From positions 3,596,001 to 3,660,000 of the forward strand of contig NZ_CP109785.1 in assembly GCF_025913575.1 (NCBI RefSeq): a stretch of 64,000 nt of DNA, written 5' to 3'. Of the stretch, positions 1 through 9,235 are shown piece after piece (the first letter of the stretch is position 1; each line of letters begins with the position of its first letter). Below the pieces are notes generated by a model, which searched no databases, had not been told where the DNA came from, and saw only the letters and a program-made list of their open reading frames with translations. The DNA comes from Halocatena marina (GTDB lineage: Archaea > Halobacteriota > Halobacteria > Halobacteriales > Haloarculaceae). The position numbers and the translations under genes were made by a program.

Positions 1-106
1 GACGCTCCCGGTGATGTGTGGATAGATTACTCCTCGTTTCGCCCAACGCATTGGCGTTTGCTATCATGTGGCAATCAAGGTTCATACAGACAGTCGCTTC
101 GAAGGG

Positions 107-112
107 TTTATC
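107..112 (+). promoter_or_regulatory. TATA-like element of rpl10e
   Basis: TTTATC centred 30 nt before the ATG at 140, the distance expected for a leaderless haloarchaeal transcript. Confidence 0.5.
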
Positions 113-139
113 CACGATCTGAGCTTCATTTCACGTACT

Positions 140-670
140 ATGGCCGATAAGCCCGCAACCATGTACCGGGATATCGATAAACCGTCGTATACTCGACGGG
201 AGTATATCACCGGTATTCCTGGCTCGAAGATCGCACAGTTCAAGATGGGAGAGGTCGACGTCGATCCTGACGAGTATCCTATCCAGATCAGTCTTCAGGT
301 TGAGGAGGCCGTTCAGATCCGTCACGGTTCCCTCGAAGCCGCTCGGCTGTCTGCCAATCGCCACCTCATCAAGGAGCTCGGCGAGAAGAACTACAAGATG
401 ATTCTCCGAAAGTTCCCCCACCAAGTGCTTCGGGAGAACAAACAGGCAACCGGTGCTGGTGCAGACCGTGTTTCTGACGGAATGCGACAAGCGTTCGGAA
501 AGATCGTCGGAACGGCTGCACGCATCCAAAACGGCGAGCGCGTATTCACCATCTGGTGTCACCCTGACCAAGCCGAAACCGCCAAGGATGCGCTCCGTCG
601 CGCATACAATAAGATGTCACCGCCGTGCCGAGTTGTGGTCGAGCGGGGTCAGGAACAGCTCGTTGCATAA
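140..670 (+). CDS. rpl10e: 50S ribosomal protein L10e (uL16)
   Basis: Large-subunit protein L10e, the archaeal/eukaryotic counterpart of bacterial L16, which binds 23S rRNA near the peptidyl-transferase centre. The 176-residue product starts [20 protein letters not shown] and carries the family's typical GSKIAQF and RNAHLI-type core (here SANRHLI), with the Lys/Arg-rich IGTAAR region near residue 140. An in-frame start 24 codons upstream exists, but the extension is unlike the family, and a TATA-like TTTATC at 107-112 lies 28-33 nt before the chosen ATG, as expected for a leaderless transcript. Length is normal for haloarchaea. It appears monocistronic, and the next gene runs in the opposite direction. 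Confidence 0.97.
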   Translation: MADKPATMYRDIDKPSYTRREYITGIPGSKIAQFKMGEVDVDPDEYPIQISLQVEEAVQIRHGSLEAARLSANRHLIKELGEKNYKMILRKFPHQVLRENKQATGAGADRVSDGMRQAFGKIVGTAARIQNGERVFTIWCHPDQAETAKDALRRAYNKMSPPCRVVVERGQEQLVA

Positions 671-925
671 CTCTCGAAATATCGACACTCGATCGTCATT
701 GGGCGATCGTCTGTCGTGGACACGAGTTTCTGTCGCGCTCACTGCTAGTCATGGTTTAAAATCAGCGACACGAACGTCCCGCGGGTAATTCTGTTCGAGC
801 GTGGCGTATGGGACAATCATCGAAGAAAGAGAGATCGTTGTAATGAGTTCTCTCTGTTGAGACGTCGGCAACATCAGATATGGAACGACAACTGATTCCG
901 ACAAACGAAACGCGTCGATCTCTTA

Positions 926-1195
926 CTATCGACTTACGGTCCGTACTTGGAACCGTTCGTACCCCCCATACGCCATCGCAAGAGAGCCAAGCCACCAGTT
1001 CCAGCGCTCGGGTAATCGTTTGTCGGGAGCATCACGGAGATTGCGAACGATCTCCTCTCTCGTGAGGGCATTTCCCGTGTCCGCTTCGAATCTACCGGAA
1101 TCAGAAAGGTCCAGCGCCTGCCGGACGACGACGCGGCGTTCACCCGGCGTCGGGTCGAACTCTTCGAGGGCGTCTCCAAGCCGATCGCGGTCCAT
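926..1195 (-). CDS. conserved haloarchaeal hypothetical protein
   Basis: An 89-residue acidic protein with no membrane segment or signal peptide. It begins MDRDRLGDALEEFDPTPGER and has a Trp-rich motif ERWNWWLGSLAMAYGGYERF near the C-terminus. From memory this layout resembles a small uncharacterised haloarchaeal family found beside the L10e gene; no function can be given. The ATG at 1195 is supported by a TATA-like AATAAA (1220-1225, minus strand) about 27 nt upstream, so the mRNA is probably leaderless. A perfect 12-bp palindrome lies just beyond the TATA element. Two longer overlapping readings on this strand and the opposite one are Ser/Arg-rich shadows. Confidence 0.75.
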   Translation of the reverse strand: MDRDRLGDALEEFDPTPGERRVVVRQALDLSDSGRFEADTGNALTREEIVRNLRDAPDKRLPERWNWWLGSLAMAYGGYERFQVRTVSR

Positions 1196-1219
1196 ACGCT
1201 AGTGTCGGTCGCGGTTGGC

Positions 1220-1242
1220 TTTATTCTGCCGTCAATATTGAC
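1220..1242 (-). promoter_or_regulatory. promoter and palindrome upstream of the 926-1195 gene
   Basis: On the minus strand AATAAA (1220-1225) is a TATA candidate 27 nt before the start codon. Immediately upstream, 1231-1242 reads GTCAATATTGAC, a perfect palindrome. A second partial copy, GTCAATATTTG, lies at 1268-1278. Operator function is inferred only from position. Confidence 0.4.
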
Positions 1243-1789
1243 AGCACACTTCATACCTACTGAATCAGTCAATATTTGTCTCGTGAAAAGAGAGCGTATA
1301 ATTCCACCGCCAGCTACTTACACGCATTTTGTCGTTCTATATCCAACCATTAACAGATGTATTCTACGTAGATTCTCTTCTGGTAGGACGAGTCGAAAAT
1401 TTCGAAATCTATCTATCGAACACCGGTTCGAGTGGGAAATTGTACGTCCTACACCGCTCGACCTACGTCTCGATCACTTCGTGGCTGTCCCAAAGTTCGA
1501 ACAGAAATGATCGCATGCACTTCCCATCAGCCGACGATCTCACTGAAACCGGATCAAGTGAGGTCCTTCCGCCGTGTCGTGCCATCTGTGCTGGATCAAG
1601 ATGACCTTTACCAGCGTGCTGGTGTTCATCGATCGTCCAATCAGATATCTTTCCGACTAGTGTGAATCCTATCCGACAGTGAAACTATCTGGGAGCGCGT
1701 GATAGATCGACACGCTCGGAAGCATCAATAAATACGAAAGATATATAATCAATTATTTGTCAGTGCTCGGTGCACACGGTAGAGCGGGA
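1243..1789. other. gene-free stretch
   Basis: About 550 nt between two minus-strand genes. Open frames here are short, rich in Ser/Arg and lack the acidic composition of haloarchaeal proteins. Apart from the partial palindrome at 1268-1278 and AT-rich sequence at 1735-1760, I see nothing that can be named. Confidence 0.5.
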
Positions 1790-2803
1790 TTATAGTCCGA
1801 TGCCGAGCGATTCGTTCGTCGTCGATATGCTCTCTCTGGCGTCTGCCTGTTCGGTCACGGCGCGAATGGCGTCGATGTTTTCGGGAACAACATCGCTCTC
1901 CTGATGAATCGCTTGGAAGAGATAGAGGTCGTTGCCCTCCATGCTGATCGATTCCTCCCAGAGGCAGTTCTCCCAGATATCTCCGCGCGGGCGGCCTGCG
2001 TCGTGGGCGAACTCCTTTAGCTTGCCTGCTCCGTCGATCGCCAAGCGTTCGGGGATGAGAAAGAGCCGCGACTCCTCAGCGAAGCGGTCACGTACTTCTT
2101 CGGCCGTTGGTGTCGATTCGAGCGTGACGTTGACGCTGTGTGTGTGCATGAGCGTCGCGGGGACTTTCATCCCGAGCGTGTCGATAGCGAGATCTGGGAA
2201 GATGGTGTTTACGTCCGGACCGTGGTGTGACGGAAGCGTAACGGGATTCGGGAGGATGTCGTTGATGGGGCCACGGGACGTTTGGCCGGGATCGCCGCCG
2301 CGGCGAACGAGCGTAATTCGTGCCTTCTCGACACCGTACTGTTCTTGGAGCGGTGCAAGCAGCCGCGAGAGGCCTGTCGTATTACAAGAGACAACGCGGA
2401 CGTGAGATGCTCCGGCGGCCGCACTATAGTTCCCGCGGGCATTGAAACTCACATCGACGAGGTCGGCGTCCTCACCGCCCTGATAGAGCGCCGGTGTGTC
2501 GTATTCCTCGTACATCGATTTGTTCTGTGCGGCGACGCCGGACGGACACGCATCGACGACGACATCACTCTTCTCGACGAGCTCTGTAACCGAGCCAGCG
2601 AGGTCGATTCCTGCTTCCTCGAACAGCGGCATGCGATCCTCGATGGCGGCAAAGAGCGGATATCCGTTTCGAACCGCGGCTTCTGCCTCGAAGTTGGGGC
2701 GGGTCTTGGCGACCCCCGCAAGCTCCATATCTGGTTGCTGTGCGACCGCGTCTGCAACGCGCTTGCCGATTGTTCCGTACCCGTTGATCCCAACCGTGAT
2801 CAT
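1790..2803 (-). CDS. gap: type II glyceraldehyde-3-phosphate dehydrogenase
   Basis: Archaeal-type GAPDH of 337 residues that interconverts glyceraldehyde 3-phosphate and 1,3-bisphosphoglycerate, using NAD or NADP, in the cytoplasm. The Rossmann motif GINGYGTIG is at residues 5-13 and the catalytic cysteine is C140 in [11 protein letters not shown], the same number as in characterised archaeal enzymes. A conserved [13 protein letters not shown] segment and the MHTHSVNVT motif follow. Haloarchaea often use the bacterial-type GapA for glycolysis and this type II enzyme for gluconeogenesis; that role is inferred. The start at 2803 places the nucleotide-binding glycine motif at the correct distance. 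The gene stands alone. Confidence 0.95.
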   Translation of the reverse strand: MITVGINGYGTIGKRVADAVAQQPDMELAGVAKTRPNFEAEAAVRNGYPLFAAIEDRMPLFEEAGIDLAGSVTELVEKSDVVVDACPSGVAAQNKSMYEEYDTPALYQGGEDADLVDVSFNARGNYSAAAGASHVRVVSCNTTGLSRLLAPLQEQYGVEKARITLVRRGGDPGQTSRGPINDILPNPVTLPSHHGPDVNTIFPDLAIDTLGMKVPATLMHTHSVNVTLESTPTAEEVRDRFAEESRLFLIPERLAIDGAGKLKEFAHDAGRPRGDIWENCLWEESISMEGNDLYLFQAIHQESDVVPENIDAIRAVTEQADARESISTTNESLGIGL

Positions 2804-2970
2804 ACTTGGTATGCTCCACGGATGACGGTAAACGTTTCGAGGTTATTGGCGCTCTATTGACGATTTACTCGTGTCTGAGTAATGTTTCAATTCTGTAAGT
2901 CAGTATTCTGATAGATATATTGGGCCGAACGAAAGACAAACCCTAACCCTACTTCGATCGAGGGCTACCC

Positions 2971-3942
2971 ATGAGCGACCGACAGAGCACTGACGGAGCG
3001 TCCCTTCATACTGCTGCAACGACGGCCATCGATCAGTGTCTGCGTCTCAGTTCTGGTGAGACCTGTGTCATCGTGACGGACGACAAGCGCGAACCGATTG
3101 CTGAGGCACTGTACCGCGTTGCCAAGGAGCGGACAACGGACGTGACGATCGTTCGATATCCGCCTGGCGACCAGCATGGAGAAGAGCCACCGGAGCCAGT
3201 CGCGGCTGCCATGCGGGCGGGTGATGTCGTACTCGCTCCGACCACGAAGAGCTTGAGTCACACGCGGGCGCGGACAGACGCGAACGAAGCAGGCGCTCGG
3301 GTGGCCACCCTTCCCGGAATCACCGAAGCGGTGTTCACGACCGGACTCGACACCGATTACGAGGCGATCGAACGCCACTGCCAAGCAGTGTACGAGCAGG
3401 TTGCCGACGCAGACGAAATCCGCGTTACGACGCCCAATGGGACCGACATCACGTTCGAACCGGGTACTCGTGAGTGGTTACAGGATACAGGGATCGTCCG
3501 CGCGGGCGCGATGTCGAACCTGCCAGCGGGAGAGACGTTTATCAGCCCCGAAACGGCTTCCGGAACGTACGTTGTCGATGGCACGATGATGCCCTACGGA
3601 CTGCTTGAGGATGGACAGACGCTCGAATTCGAGGTCGAGGAAGGGTTCGTGACGTCGATCAGTGACGAAGAGATCCGCCAGCAGGTCGAAACTGCGTCCG
3701 AAGCAGTCGGCCGCGCAGCGTACAATCTCGCCGAACTCGGTATCGGGACAAACGTCGCTGTCTCTAAACTCGTCGGTTCAGTCCTCCTCGATGAGAAAGC
3801 AGCCGGTACTGTTCACATCGCTATCGGTGACGACGCCGGTATCGGTGGAGACACTGAGGCACCGCTGCACCTCGATGGTATCATTCGGGAGCCGACCGTC
3901 ACTGCCGACGGCGAGGAAGTGACACTACCTGTCACACAGTAG
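2971..3942 (+). CDS. M29-like aminopeptidase family protein
   Basis: A 323-residue acidic cytoplasmic protein resembling the leucyl aminopeptidase / aminopeptidase T (M29-like) family of haloarchaea. The N-terminal third has the fold signature of that family (GETCVIVTDDKREPIAEAL and later LAPTTKSLSHTRAR), and the C-terminal part contains NLAELGIGTN, KAAGTVHIAIGD and a terminal LHLDGIIREPTVT motif, which in M29 enzymes includes metal ligands (Glu, His, Asp). Substrate is unknown. ATG at 2971 is the first start after the promoter region. It is separated from the following zinc-finger gene by 87 nt and may be co-transcribed with it. Confidence 0.8.
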   Translation: MSDRQSTDGASLHTAATTAIDQCLRLSSGETCVIVTDDKREPIAEALYRVAKERTTDVTIVRYPPGDQHGEEPPEPVAAAMRAGDVVLAPTTKSLSHTRARTDANEAGARVATLPGITEAVFTTGLDTDYEAIERHCQAVYEQVADADEIRVTTPNGTDITFEPGTREWLQDTGIVRAGAMSNLPAGETFISPETASGTYVVDGTMMPYGLLEDGQTLEFEVEEGFVTSISDEEIRQQVETASEAVGRAAYNLAELGIGTNVAVSKLVGSVLLDEKAAGTVHIAIGDDAGIGGDTEAPLHLDGIIREPTVTADGEEVTLPVTQ

Positions 3943-4029
3943 AACGAAACAGCCGGCCAAACCGCTCATCTTCGCACGCTCATCGAGCACGGACGAACGG
4001 CCTTTTACTTGTCGACGTGTAACGCCTGT

Positions 4030-4677
4030 ATGAACGAACCAACTGGACACGTTCCGGTGTCATGTCCTGCCTGCTCACCGGATACGCCAACAGTACACGA
4101 AGTACTCTCGCCGGGTGGGCAGACGACTGTGCGGTGTACTGAATGCAATCACGTCCATAAAACGCGCATCGAGGAAGAACGCACCGTCGAACGGGATGTC
4201 ATCGTTTCACAGGATGGCGAATCATTTCACACTCACGTCGACGCGCCTGCATCGGAGACGATCGCGGTCGGCGAGGAGTTCATTGTCGACACTGACGAAG
4301 TGCTCATGACCGTTCGTATCACGGATCTCGAACTCGGCGAGGAGCGTAAAAATCGTGCTCCTGCCGAGGACGTAGATACCATTTGGACGCGAGCAGTCGA
4401 CAATGTGAGCGTTTCGATCACGATCAACCCACTCGATGGACGACACGACGATTCGCGGAGCATCGATGCGCTCGTCCCTGGCGATTATGAATTCACCGTC
4501 GGCGCAACCGAAGAACTCGGCGACGAGGAGTTCACGGTCAAATCGATCAAACTGCGCGAAGACGCGGTTGGCTACGACTTCGATCAACTCGATCTCGGCG
4601 GCGATTCGGCGGTGGCAAAGGACATCCAGCGCGTGTACGCGGACGATGAATCGAGTTCGGCGTGGTCTGCCTGGTAA
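4030..4677 (+). CDS. HVO_0476-family zinc finger protein
   Basis: A 215-residue protein with an N-terminal zinc ribbon: C-x2-C at VSCPACSP and a second pair at VRCTECNH, roughly residues 12-45. The rest is an acidic beta-rich domain with a basic-patch motif (GEERKNRAPAEDVDTIWTRA). It matches what I know as the HVO_0476 family, conserved in haloarchaea and usually next to pcm, as here (2 nt gap). Function is unknown; nucleic-acid binding is possible. The ATG at 4030 was chosen because the family starts just before the zinc ribbon; an in-frame start at 4009 would add a Cys-containing heptapeptide. Confidence 0.85.
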   Translation: MNEPTGHVPVSCPACSPDTPTVHEVLSPGGQTTVRCTECNHVHKTRIEEERTVERDVIVSQDGESFHTHVDAPASETIAVGEEFIVDTDEVLMTVRITDLELGEERKNRAPAEDVDTIWTRAVDNVSVSITINPLDGRHDDSRSIDALVPGDYEFTVGATEELGDEEFTVKSIKLREDAVGYDFDQLDLGGDSAVAKDIQRVYADDESSSAWSAW

Positions 4678-4679
4678 CA

Positions 4680-5309
4680 ATGAACAACGAGACAGCACGG
4701 GAACGGCTTGTCAACGGGCTCGAACGGAGCAAACGCCTCCAGCGCGAGTCGGTTCTCGATTCACTTCGTGCTGTTCCTCGACACGAATTCGTCCCCGAGC
4801 GCTACCGAGAATGGGCCTACGAAGATCGGCCGCTTCCGATCGGTCACGACCAGACGATCAGCGCGCCGCACATGGTCGCTATCATGACCGATCGACTGGC
4901 GCTCTCTCAGGGAGACCGCGTGCTCGAAATAGGGACTGGGTGTGGCTATCACGCTGCCGTTGTCGCCGAGACCATCGATGCGGGTACCGTCTACAGCGTC
5001 GAGTACGTCCCCGAACTCGCACAGAGCGCACGGGAACGACTCGACCGGCTGGGATACGACGTACACATCAAAGCCGGCGATGGACACAACGGATGGCCCG
5101 AACACGCTCCCTATGACGGCGTGTATCTCACGTGTGCCATCCCAGAACTGCCCGAGGCACTCATCGAACAGGTCGTTCCCGGCGGTCGGATCGTCGCACC
5201 CATCGGAGAACAAACCCAGAAGCTACTCGTCGCTGAAAAGAGAGCGGATGGGTCGCTGTCGCGGAGAATCGACGGCCGCGTTCAATTTGTCCCAATGCGC
5301 GGTGGATAG
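4680..5309 (+). CDS. pcm: protein-L-isoaspartate O-methyltransferase
   Basis: Repairs age-damaged proteins by methylating L-isoaspartyl residues using S-adenosylmethionine. The 209-residue product has the PCMT hallmarks: RHEFVPERYREWAYEDRPLPIG, then GHDQTISAPHMVAIMTD, the SAM-binding glycine loop VLEIGTGCGYHAAV (about residues 77-90), and the ending GRVQFVPMRGG. The ATG at 4680 lies 2 nt after the stop of the zinc-finger gene, so the two are probably translated from one transcript. Other haloarchaea often carry two adjacent pcm paralogues; only one is present here. Confidence 0.95.
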   Translation: MNNETARERLVNGLERSKRLQRESVLDSLRAVPRHEFVPERYREWAYEDRPLPIGHDQTISAPHMVAIMTDRLALSQGDRVLEIGTGCGYHAAVVAETIDAGTVYSVEYVPELAQSARERLDRLGYDVHIKAGDGHNGWPEHAPYDGVYLTCAIPELPEALIEQVVPGGRIVAPIGEQTQKLLVAEKRADGSLSRRIDGRVQFVPMRGG

Positions 5310-5736
5310 TAGACGGGAACACGGTTCTCACTGCTCTCGTGCTGAGATACTCCTGTCGTGAAGATTCCTGATACGAGCAGTGTTCTTGGTCTCACCGAAC
5401 AGTGTTCCACCGGTGCGAAGCCGCTTCGTTTGTGAGAATTCCTGTGAAATCGAGCAGTGATCGCTCGCCTGTAAGGCGCTCGACAGTGTCGGAGAACGAT
5501 TCTCCCTGTTTCCGATTCTGAGCTGATGGTATACATCCTGCGTACCCCCGGCTGTTCCGGTACTCCGGTTCTCCCGAGCACACATTGCAACAACGGCTTG
5601 AACAGTGTGGCCTCCGAGGAATCAGGGGACGAATTCGTTTGTGCCGGTGGAGCTGTTTCACGCACAATGAGACGTTGATGTATTGTTGAAATTGTATCCG
5701 GATGGTTTTTCACGCGGCTAGTGCAAGTATTGCCAT
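5310..5736. other. gene-free stretch between pcm and an aldehyde dehydrogenase gene
   Basis: About 430 nt. A long minus-strand open frame overlaps it but has no haloarchaeal protein character (basic, Ser/Thr/Arg-rich) and runs into the aldehyde dehydrogenase start. No convincing gene or RNA was found. Confidence 0.5.
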
Positions 5737-7266
5737 ATGAGCCAGCAGGCAACCGAAGCACACGGTCATTACATCGGCGGTGAGTTTGTCGACGGTGAGG
5801 GAGAATCGACGTTCGAATCCCGCAATCCGGCGACGGACGAGACGCTCGGGACGTTTCGACGGGGGACAGAAACGGACGTCGAACGAGCGATTTCGGCCGC
5901 CGAGGGTGCGTTCGATGAGTGGCGTGATCTCTCGCACATCAACCGTGCGGAGTATCTGTGGGAAATTTACCACGAGCTCAAAGAACGGACGGATGAACTC
6001 GGCGAGATCGTAACAAAAGAGTGTGGCAAGGAAATCTCCGAAGGGAAAGCCGACGTGGTCGAGGCGGCTCACATGGTCGAGTGGGCAGCTGGCGATGCGC
6101 GCCACCCACGCGGTGACGTCGTACCGAGCGAAATTCCCAGCAAGGATGCATACATGCGGCGCAAGCCAGCCGGTGTCGTCGGCTGTATCACGCCGTGGAA
6201 CTTCCCGGTCGCCATCCCGTTCTGGCACATGGCGGTTGCGCTTGTCGAAGGCAACACGGTCGTCTGGAAGCCCGCAGAACAGACGCCGCTTTGCGGTCAG
6301 ACCATCGCAGAGATGTTCGAGTCAGCGGGTCTCCCCGACGGTGTGTTCAACATGGTTCAGGGATACGGTGACGCTGGCGCAGCGATCGTCGACAGCGATG
6401 TCGATACGGTGCTGTTCACTGGAAGCGCGGAAGTTGGCCACGAAATCGCCGGAACTGTCGCCGCTCGTCCTGGCATCACCTGTGCGTGCGAAATGGGTGG
6501 GAAAAACGCGGTGCTCATCACGGAAGAGGCTGATCTCGACGTCGCAGTTCACAGTGCGGTCATGTCCTCGTTCAAGACGACTGGCCAGCGGTGTGTCTCT
6601 TCAGAGCGACTCATCATCCACGAAGATGTGTATGATGAGTTCAAATCGCGCTTTGTCGAACTCGCAGAAGATGTGACTGTCGGTGACCCGCTCGACGAGG
6701 CGACGTTCATGGGCCCACTCATCGAATCCCGGCAGGTCGATCGGTTCCACAAATACAACGAACTCGCGCGTGAAGAGGGTGCAAACGTCCTCGTCGACCG
6801 CGCCGAACTCGCTCCCGAAGAACGTCCCCACGAGAGTGGCAACTGGGTTGGCCCGTTCGTCTACGAAATCGATTACGACGACGCAGGCGAGACGCGTTGC
6901 ATCCGCGAAGAAGTGTTCGCGCCTCACGTTGCACTCATGAAATATTCGGGTGACATCGAACTCGGTGTCGAAATCCAAAATGATACTCCCTACGGATTGG
7001 CCGGAGCGATCATCTCGGAGAACTACCGACAGATCAACTACTACCGCGACCACGCTGAAGTCGGTCTAGCCTACGGGAATCTTCCCTGTATTGGAGCTGA
7101 AGTCCAGCTCCCATTCGGTGGCGTGAAGAAATCGGGCAACGGCTACCCAAGTGCCCGCGAAGTCATCGAAGCCGTCACCGAACGAACCGCGTGGACGCTC
7201 AACAATTCGAAAGACATTCAGATGGCACAAGGTCTCTCGGCTGATATCAAAACCAGCGACGATTGA
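5737..7266 (+). CDS. aldehyde dehydrogenase family protein
   Basis: NAD(P)-dependent ALDH of 509 residues, oxidising an aldehyde to a carboxylic acid in the cytosol. Visible motifs are ITPWNFPVAIPFWHMA, KPAEQTPLCG, FTGSAEVGHEI, EMGGKNAVLI with the general-base glutamate, and GQRCVSSERL with the catalytic cysteine at residue 286; the C-terminal PFGGVKKSGNG is also typical. It resembles semialdehyde dehydrogenases (succinate, 2-oxoglutarate or aminoadipate semialdehyde), but the substrate cannot be assigned. It is somewhat longer than the usual 480-490 residues because of an insertion near residues 345-385. It stands alone, so context does not help. Confidence 0.92.
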   Translation: MSQQATEAHGHYIGGEFVDGEGESTFESRNPATDETLGTFRRGTETDVERAISAAEGAFDEWRDLSHINRAEYLWEIYHELKERTDELGEIVTKECGKEISEGKADVVEAAHMVEWAAGDARHPRGDVVPSEIPSKDAYMRRKPAGVVGCITPWNFPVAIPFWHMAVALVEGNTVVWKPAEQTPLCGQTIAEMFESAGLPDGVFNMVQGYGDAGAAIVDSDVDTVLFTGSAEVGHEIAGTVAARPGITCACEMGGKNAVLITEEADLDVAVHSAVMSSFKTTGQRCVSSERLIIHEDVYDEFKSRFVELAEDVTVGDPLDEATFMGPLIESRQVDRFHKYNELAREEGANVLVDRAELAPEERPHESGNWVGPFVYEIDYDDAGETRCIREEVFAPHVALMKYSGDIELGVEIQNDTPYGLAGAIISENYRQINYYRDHAEVGLAYGNLPCIGAEVQLPFGGVKKSGNGYPSAREVIEAVTERTAWTLNNSKDIQMAQGLSADIKTSDD

Positions 7267-7553
7267 ACTCGCTGCGCATACTATACGAAGAGCGTGACTG
7301 CTCGATGTAGGTAACGCACACGAAGAATCGTCGGGACCGGGCCACCCGACGATTTGTGGTGATGGGGGGTGGGTCGTCTACTGCCGGGCTGACGAGAAAA
7401 GCGTCGTCCCGGCGTCGAAACATCTTCTCTGAAGGATAATAAATATTCTCACTGTAGTCACACTACGCCTCTCCTACATTTTCACCCGATTCAAAAATAT
7501 ACTAGAAACAACAACAATGACACATTTGACATGGATTGACACTCTCACAGAAC
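7267..7553. other. intergenic region with two strong hairpins
   Basis: The region contains a perfect 10-bp stem (7326-7335 with 7345-7354, 9-nt loop) and a second GC-rich hairpin (GCCGGG 7383-7388 with CCCGGC 7408-7413, inner stem GACG/CGTC). It may be a structured terminator of the aldehyde dehydrogenase gene or a small non-coding RNA. AT-rich sequence follows from 7435. Confidence 0.5.
7326..7413 (+). ncRNA. candidate structured RNA or terminator, two tandem hairpins
   Basis: Stem 1 is AATCGTCGGG/CCCGACGATT (10 perfect pairs). Stem 2 is GCCGGG/CCCGGC continuing, after one mismatch and a wobble, into GACG/CGTC around an AGAAAAG loop. No oligo-T run follows directly, which argues somewhat against a simple terminator. 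Strand is uncertain; no known RNA family was recognised. Confidence 0.3.
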
Positions 7554-7554
7554 C

Positions 7555-7606
7555 TATTTATCTAACCGAGTGGTCAGTTGGTATAGCAACCGACTAGCTG
7601 CTGGTT
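7555..7606 (+). promoter_or_regulatory. promoter and operator-like repeats of the MATE gene
   Basis: TATTTA at 7555-7560 is a TATA candidate. It is followed by an imperfect inverted repeat AACCGA (7564-7569)/TCAGTT (7574-7579) and a second AACC...GGTT pair (7588-7591/7603-7606). Such repeats around a transcription start suggest a repressor site for the exporter; no regulator gene is adjacent in this direction. Confidence 0.4.
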
Positions 7607-7683
7607 AGTTCGGAGCGATCAATTATGAGTATGTCTATGAATTCGGCGACTGCGACGGATGTAGATTCACGTTGGAAGAGCAC

Positions 7684-9213
7684 ATGGAACCGATGGAAAC
7701 GGCGAAGCGGGGGCATACGGGAGTGAGCGTCCGAGCAACACTTGACCGACTCTTCTCACCGTCGGACGAACTCGATTTGACATCGGGACCAATTGCGAAG
7801 CCACTGCTCTATCTTTCCTTTCCGATCGTCATCACGAATCTCTTCCAGACGGCGTACAATCTCGCAGATACGTTTTGGCTCGGTCAGTACAACACGACTG
7901 CGCTCGCCGCCATCAGTTTCGCGTTTCCGATGGTGTTCTTGCTCATTTCGTTCGCTATCGGCTTATCAGTCGCTGGGAGCGTTCTGGTAGCCCAGCATAT
8001 CGGTGCAGAGCGAGAACGTGAGGCAGAGTACGCGGCTTCGCAAACAGTCACGTTCTCGATACTGGTGTCGATCCTCCTCGGCATGCTCGGACTGCTGTTC
8101 GTTGATCAGTATCTCGTTCTGCTGGGAGCTTCAGAGAGTGTTATCCCGCCTGTAACGGCGTACATGAAGGTCATCTCGGTAGGTCTTTTCGCCATGTTCG
8201 GATTCGCCGTGTTCATCGCTCTGATGCGTGGCTACGGCGACACCGTGACACCGATGCTCGTCATGTTCGGCTCTGTTGTCTTGAATATCGTTCTCGATCC
8301 GATTCTCATCTTCGGATTCGAGAACAACCCGTTGTTCGACTATCTCGGGATGGGCGGGCTGGAACTGTGGCTTCTCGGACAGACCGGATACCCCGGCTCT
8401 GGGATCGAGGGCGCGGCAATCGCAACCGTGTTCTCGCGGCTACTCGCGCTGGCCGTCGGTCTCGTGATCATGTTTCGGGGTCACCGCGGTGTCCAGATTC
8501 ACCTCGATCAGATGGTGCCAGATCTCGGCTATGCCCGACGACTCATCGATATTGGTATTCCAGCGTCGGTTGAGGCGACGGGGATCGCGATTTCGGCGAA
8601 CGTCTTGTTGTTCATCATTGCAGCGTTCACTGAGCCAGTTGTCGCTGCCTACGGAATCGCCATCCGTGTGTTCTCGGTGATCTTCCTCCCTGCACTCGCG
8701 TTCTCACAGGGCGTCGAAACGATGACCGGTCAGAATATCGGGGCCGGGAAGGAAGACCGCGCTGCACGCGCGAACAACTACAGCGCGAAGCTGTTGTTTG
8801 TCACACTCTCTGTACTCGGTGGTATCGTCTTCTTCACGGCCCACTCGATTGCAGCCGTGTTCAGTACAGATCCCGCTGTCGTCGAGATTGCCGCGACGTT
8901 CATGCAGTTTGCGGCGCTCACGTTCGGCGGAATCGGCGTGAGACACGCGTACACCGGTGGCTTTCGTGGAGCTGGCAAAACCGTCACTGCTGCGGTAATC
9001 GCAGTGTCTGTCCTTGGAGCTGTTCGGCTGCCGGTAGCGTGGATCGGCTCTACCCTGTTCGGTCCGCCCGGTGTCTGGACTGCGTTCGCTGTCTCGAACG
9101 TCACTGGCGGTGTCGTCGCGTATCTCTGGTTCCGGCGTGGAACGTGGCGTGGTAACGATCTCAGCGATCGATACGCCTCATCAGCGCTTTCAGAGTCAAC
9201 GAGCGACGACTGA
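7684..9213 (+). CDS. MATE family efflux transporter
   Basis: Multidrug and toxic compound extrusion protein in the cytoplasmic membrane, with about 12 hydrophobic segments in two homologous halves. Conserved stretches include LYLSFPIVITNLFQTAYNLA, DTFWLGQYNTTALAAISFAF, MRGYGDTVTPMLVMFG, SRLLALAVG and GFRGAGKTVTA. It probably uses an ion gradient to export small organic compounds; substrate unknown. Length (509 residues from this ATG) is normal for the haloarchaeal branch. A TTG at 7672 and a further ATG at 7693 are alternatives. An out-of-frame 33-codon open frame beginning ATG at 7625 overlaps the start and could act as an upstream ORF. Confidence 0.93.
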   Translation: MEPMETAKRGHTGVSVRATLDRLFSPSDELDLTSGPIAKPLLYLSFPIVITNLFQTAYNLADTFWLGQYNTTALAAISFAFPMVFLLISFAIGLSVAGSVLVAQHIGAEREREAEYAASQTVTFSILVSILLGMLGLLFVDQYLVLLGASESVIPPVTAYMKVISVGLFAMFGFAVFIALMRGYGDTVTPMLVMFGSVVLNIVLDPILIFGFENNPLFDYLGMGGLELWLLGQTGYPGSGIEGAAIATVFSRLLALAVGLVIMFRGHRGVQIHLDQMVPDLGYARRLIDIGIPASVEATGIAISANVLLFIIAAFTEPVVAAYGIAIRVFSVIFLPALAFSQGVETMTGQNIGAGKEDRAARANNYSAKLLFVTLSVLGGIVFFTAHSIAAVFSTDPAVVEIAATFMQFAALTFGGIGVRHAYTGGFRGAGKTVTAAVIAVSVLGAVRLPVAWIGSTLFGPPGVWTAFAVSNVTGGVVAYLWFRRGTWRGNDLSDRYASSALSESTSDD

Positions 9214-9235
9214 CTGACGGCTGTCTGCGAACGCG

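Noticed and set aside
5282-5761. 159-residue minus-strand frame between pcm and the ALDH gene
   Set aside because: Basic composition, no motif, and overlaps both flanking genes.
5811-5830. T-loop-like GTTCGAATCC suggestive of a tRNA
   Set aside because: It lies inside the aldehyde dehydrogenase coding sequence and no cloverleaf can be folded around it.
7375-7400. Box C/D-like sRNA (TGATG and CTGA) near the tandem hairpins
   Set aside because: Spacing of the boxes does not match a C/D or C'/D' pair and no guide could be identified.
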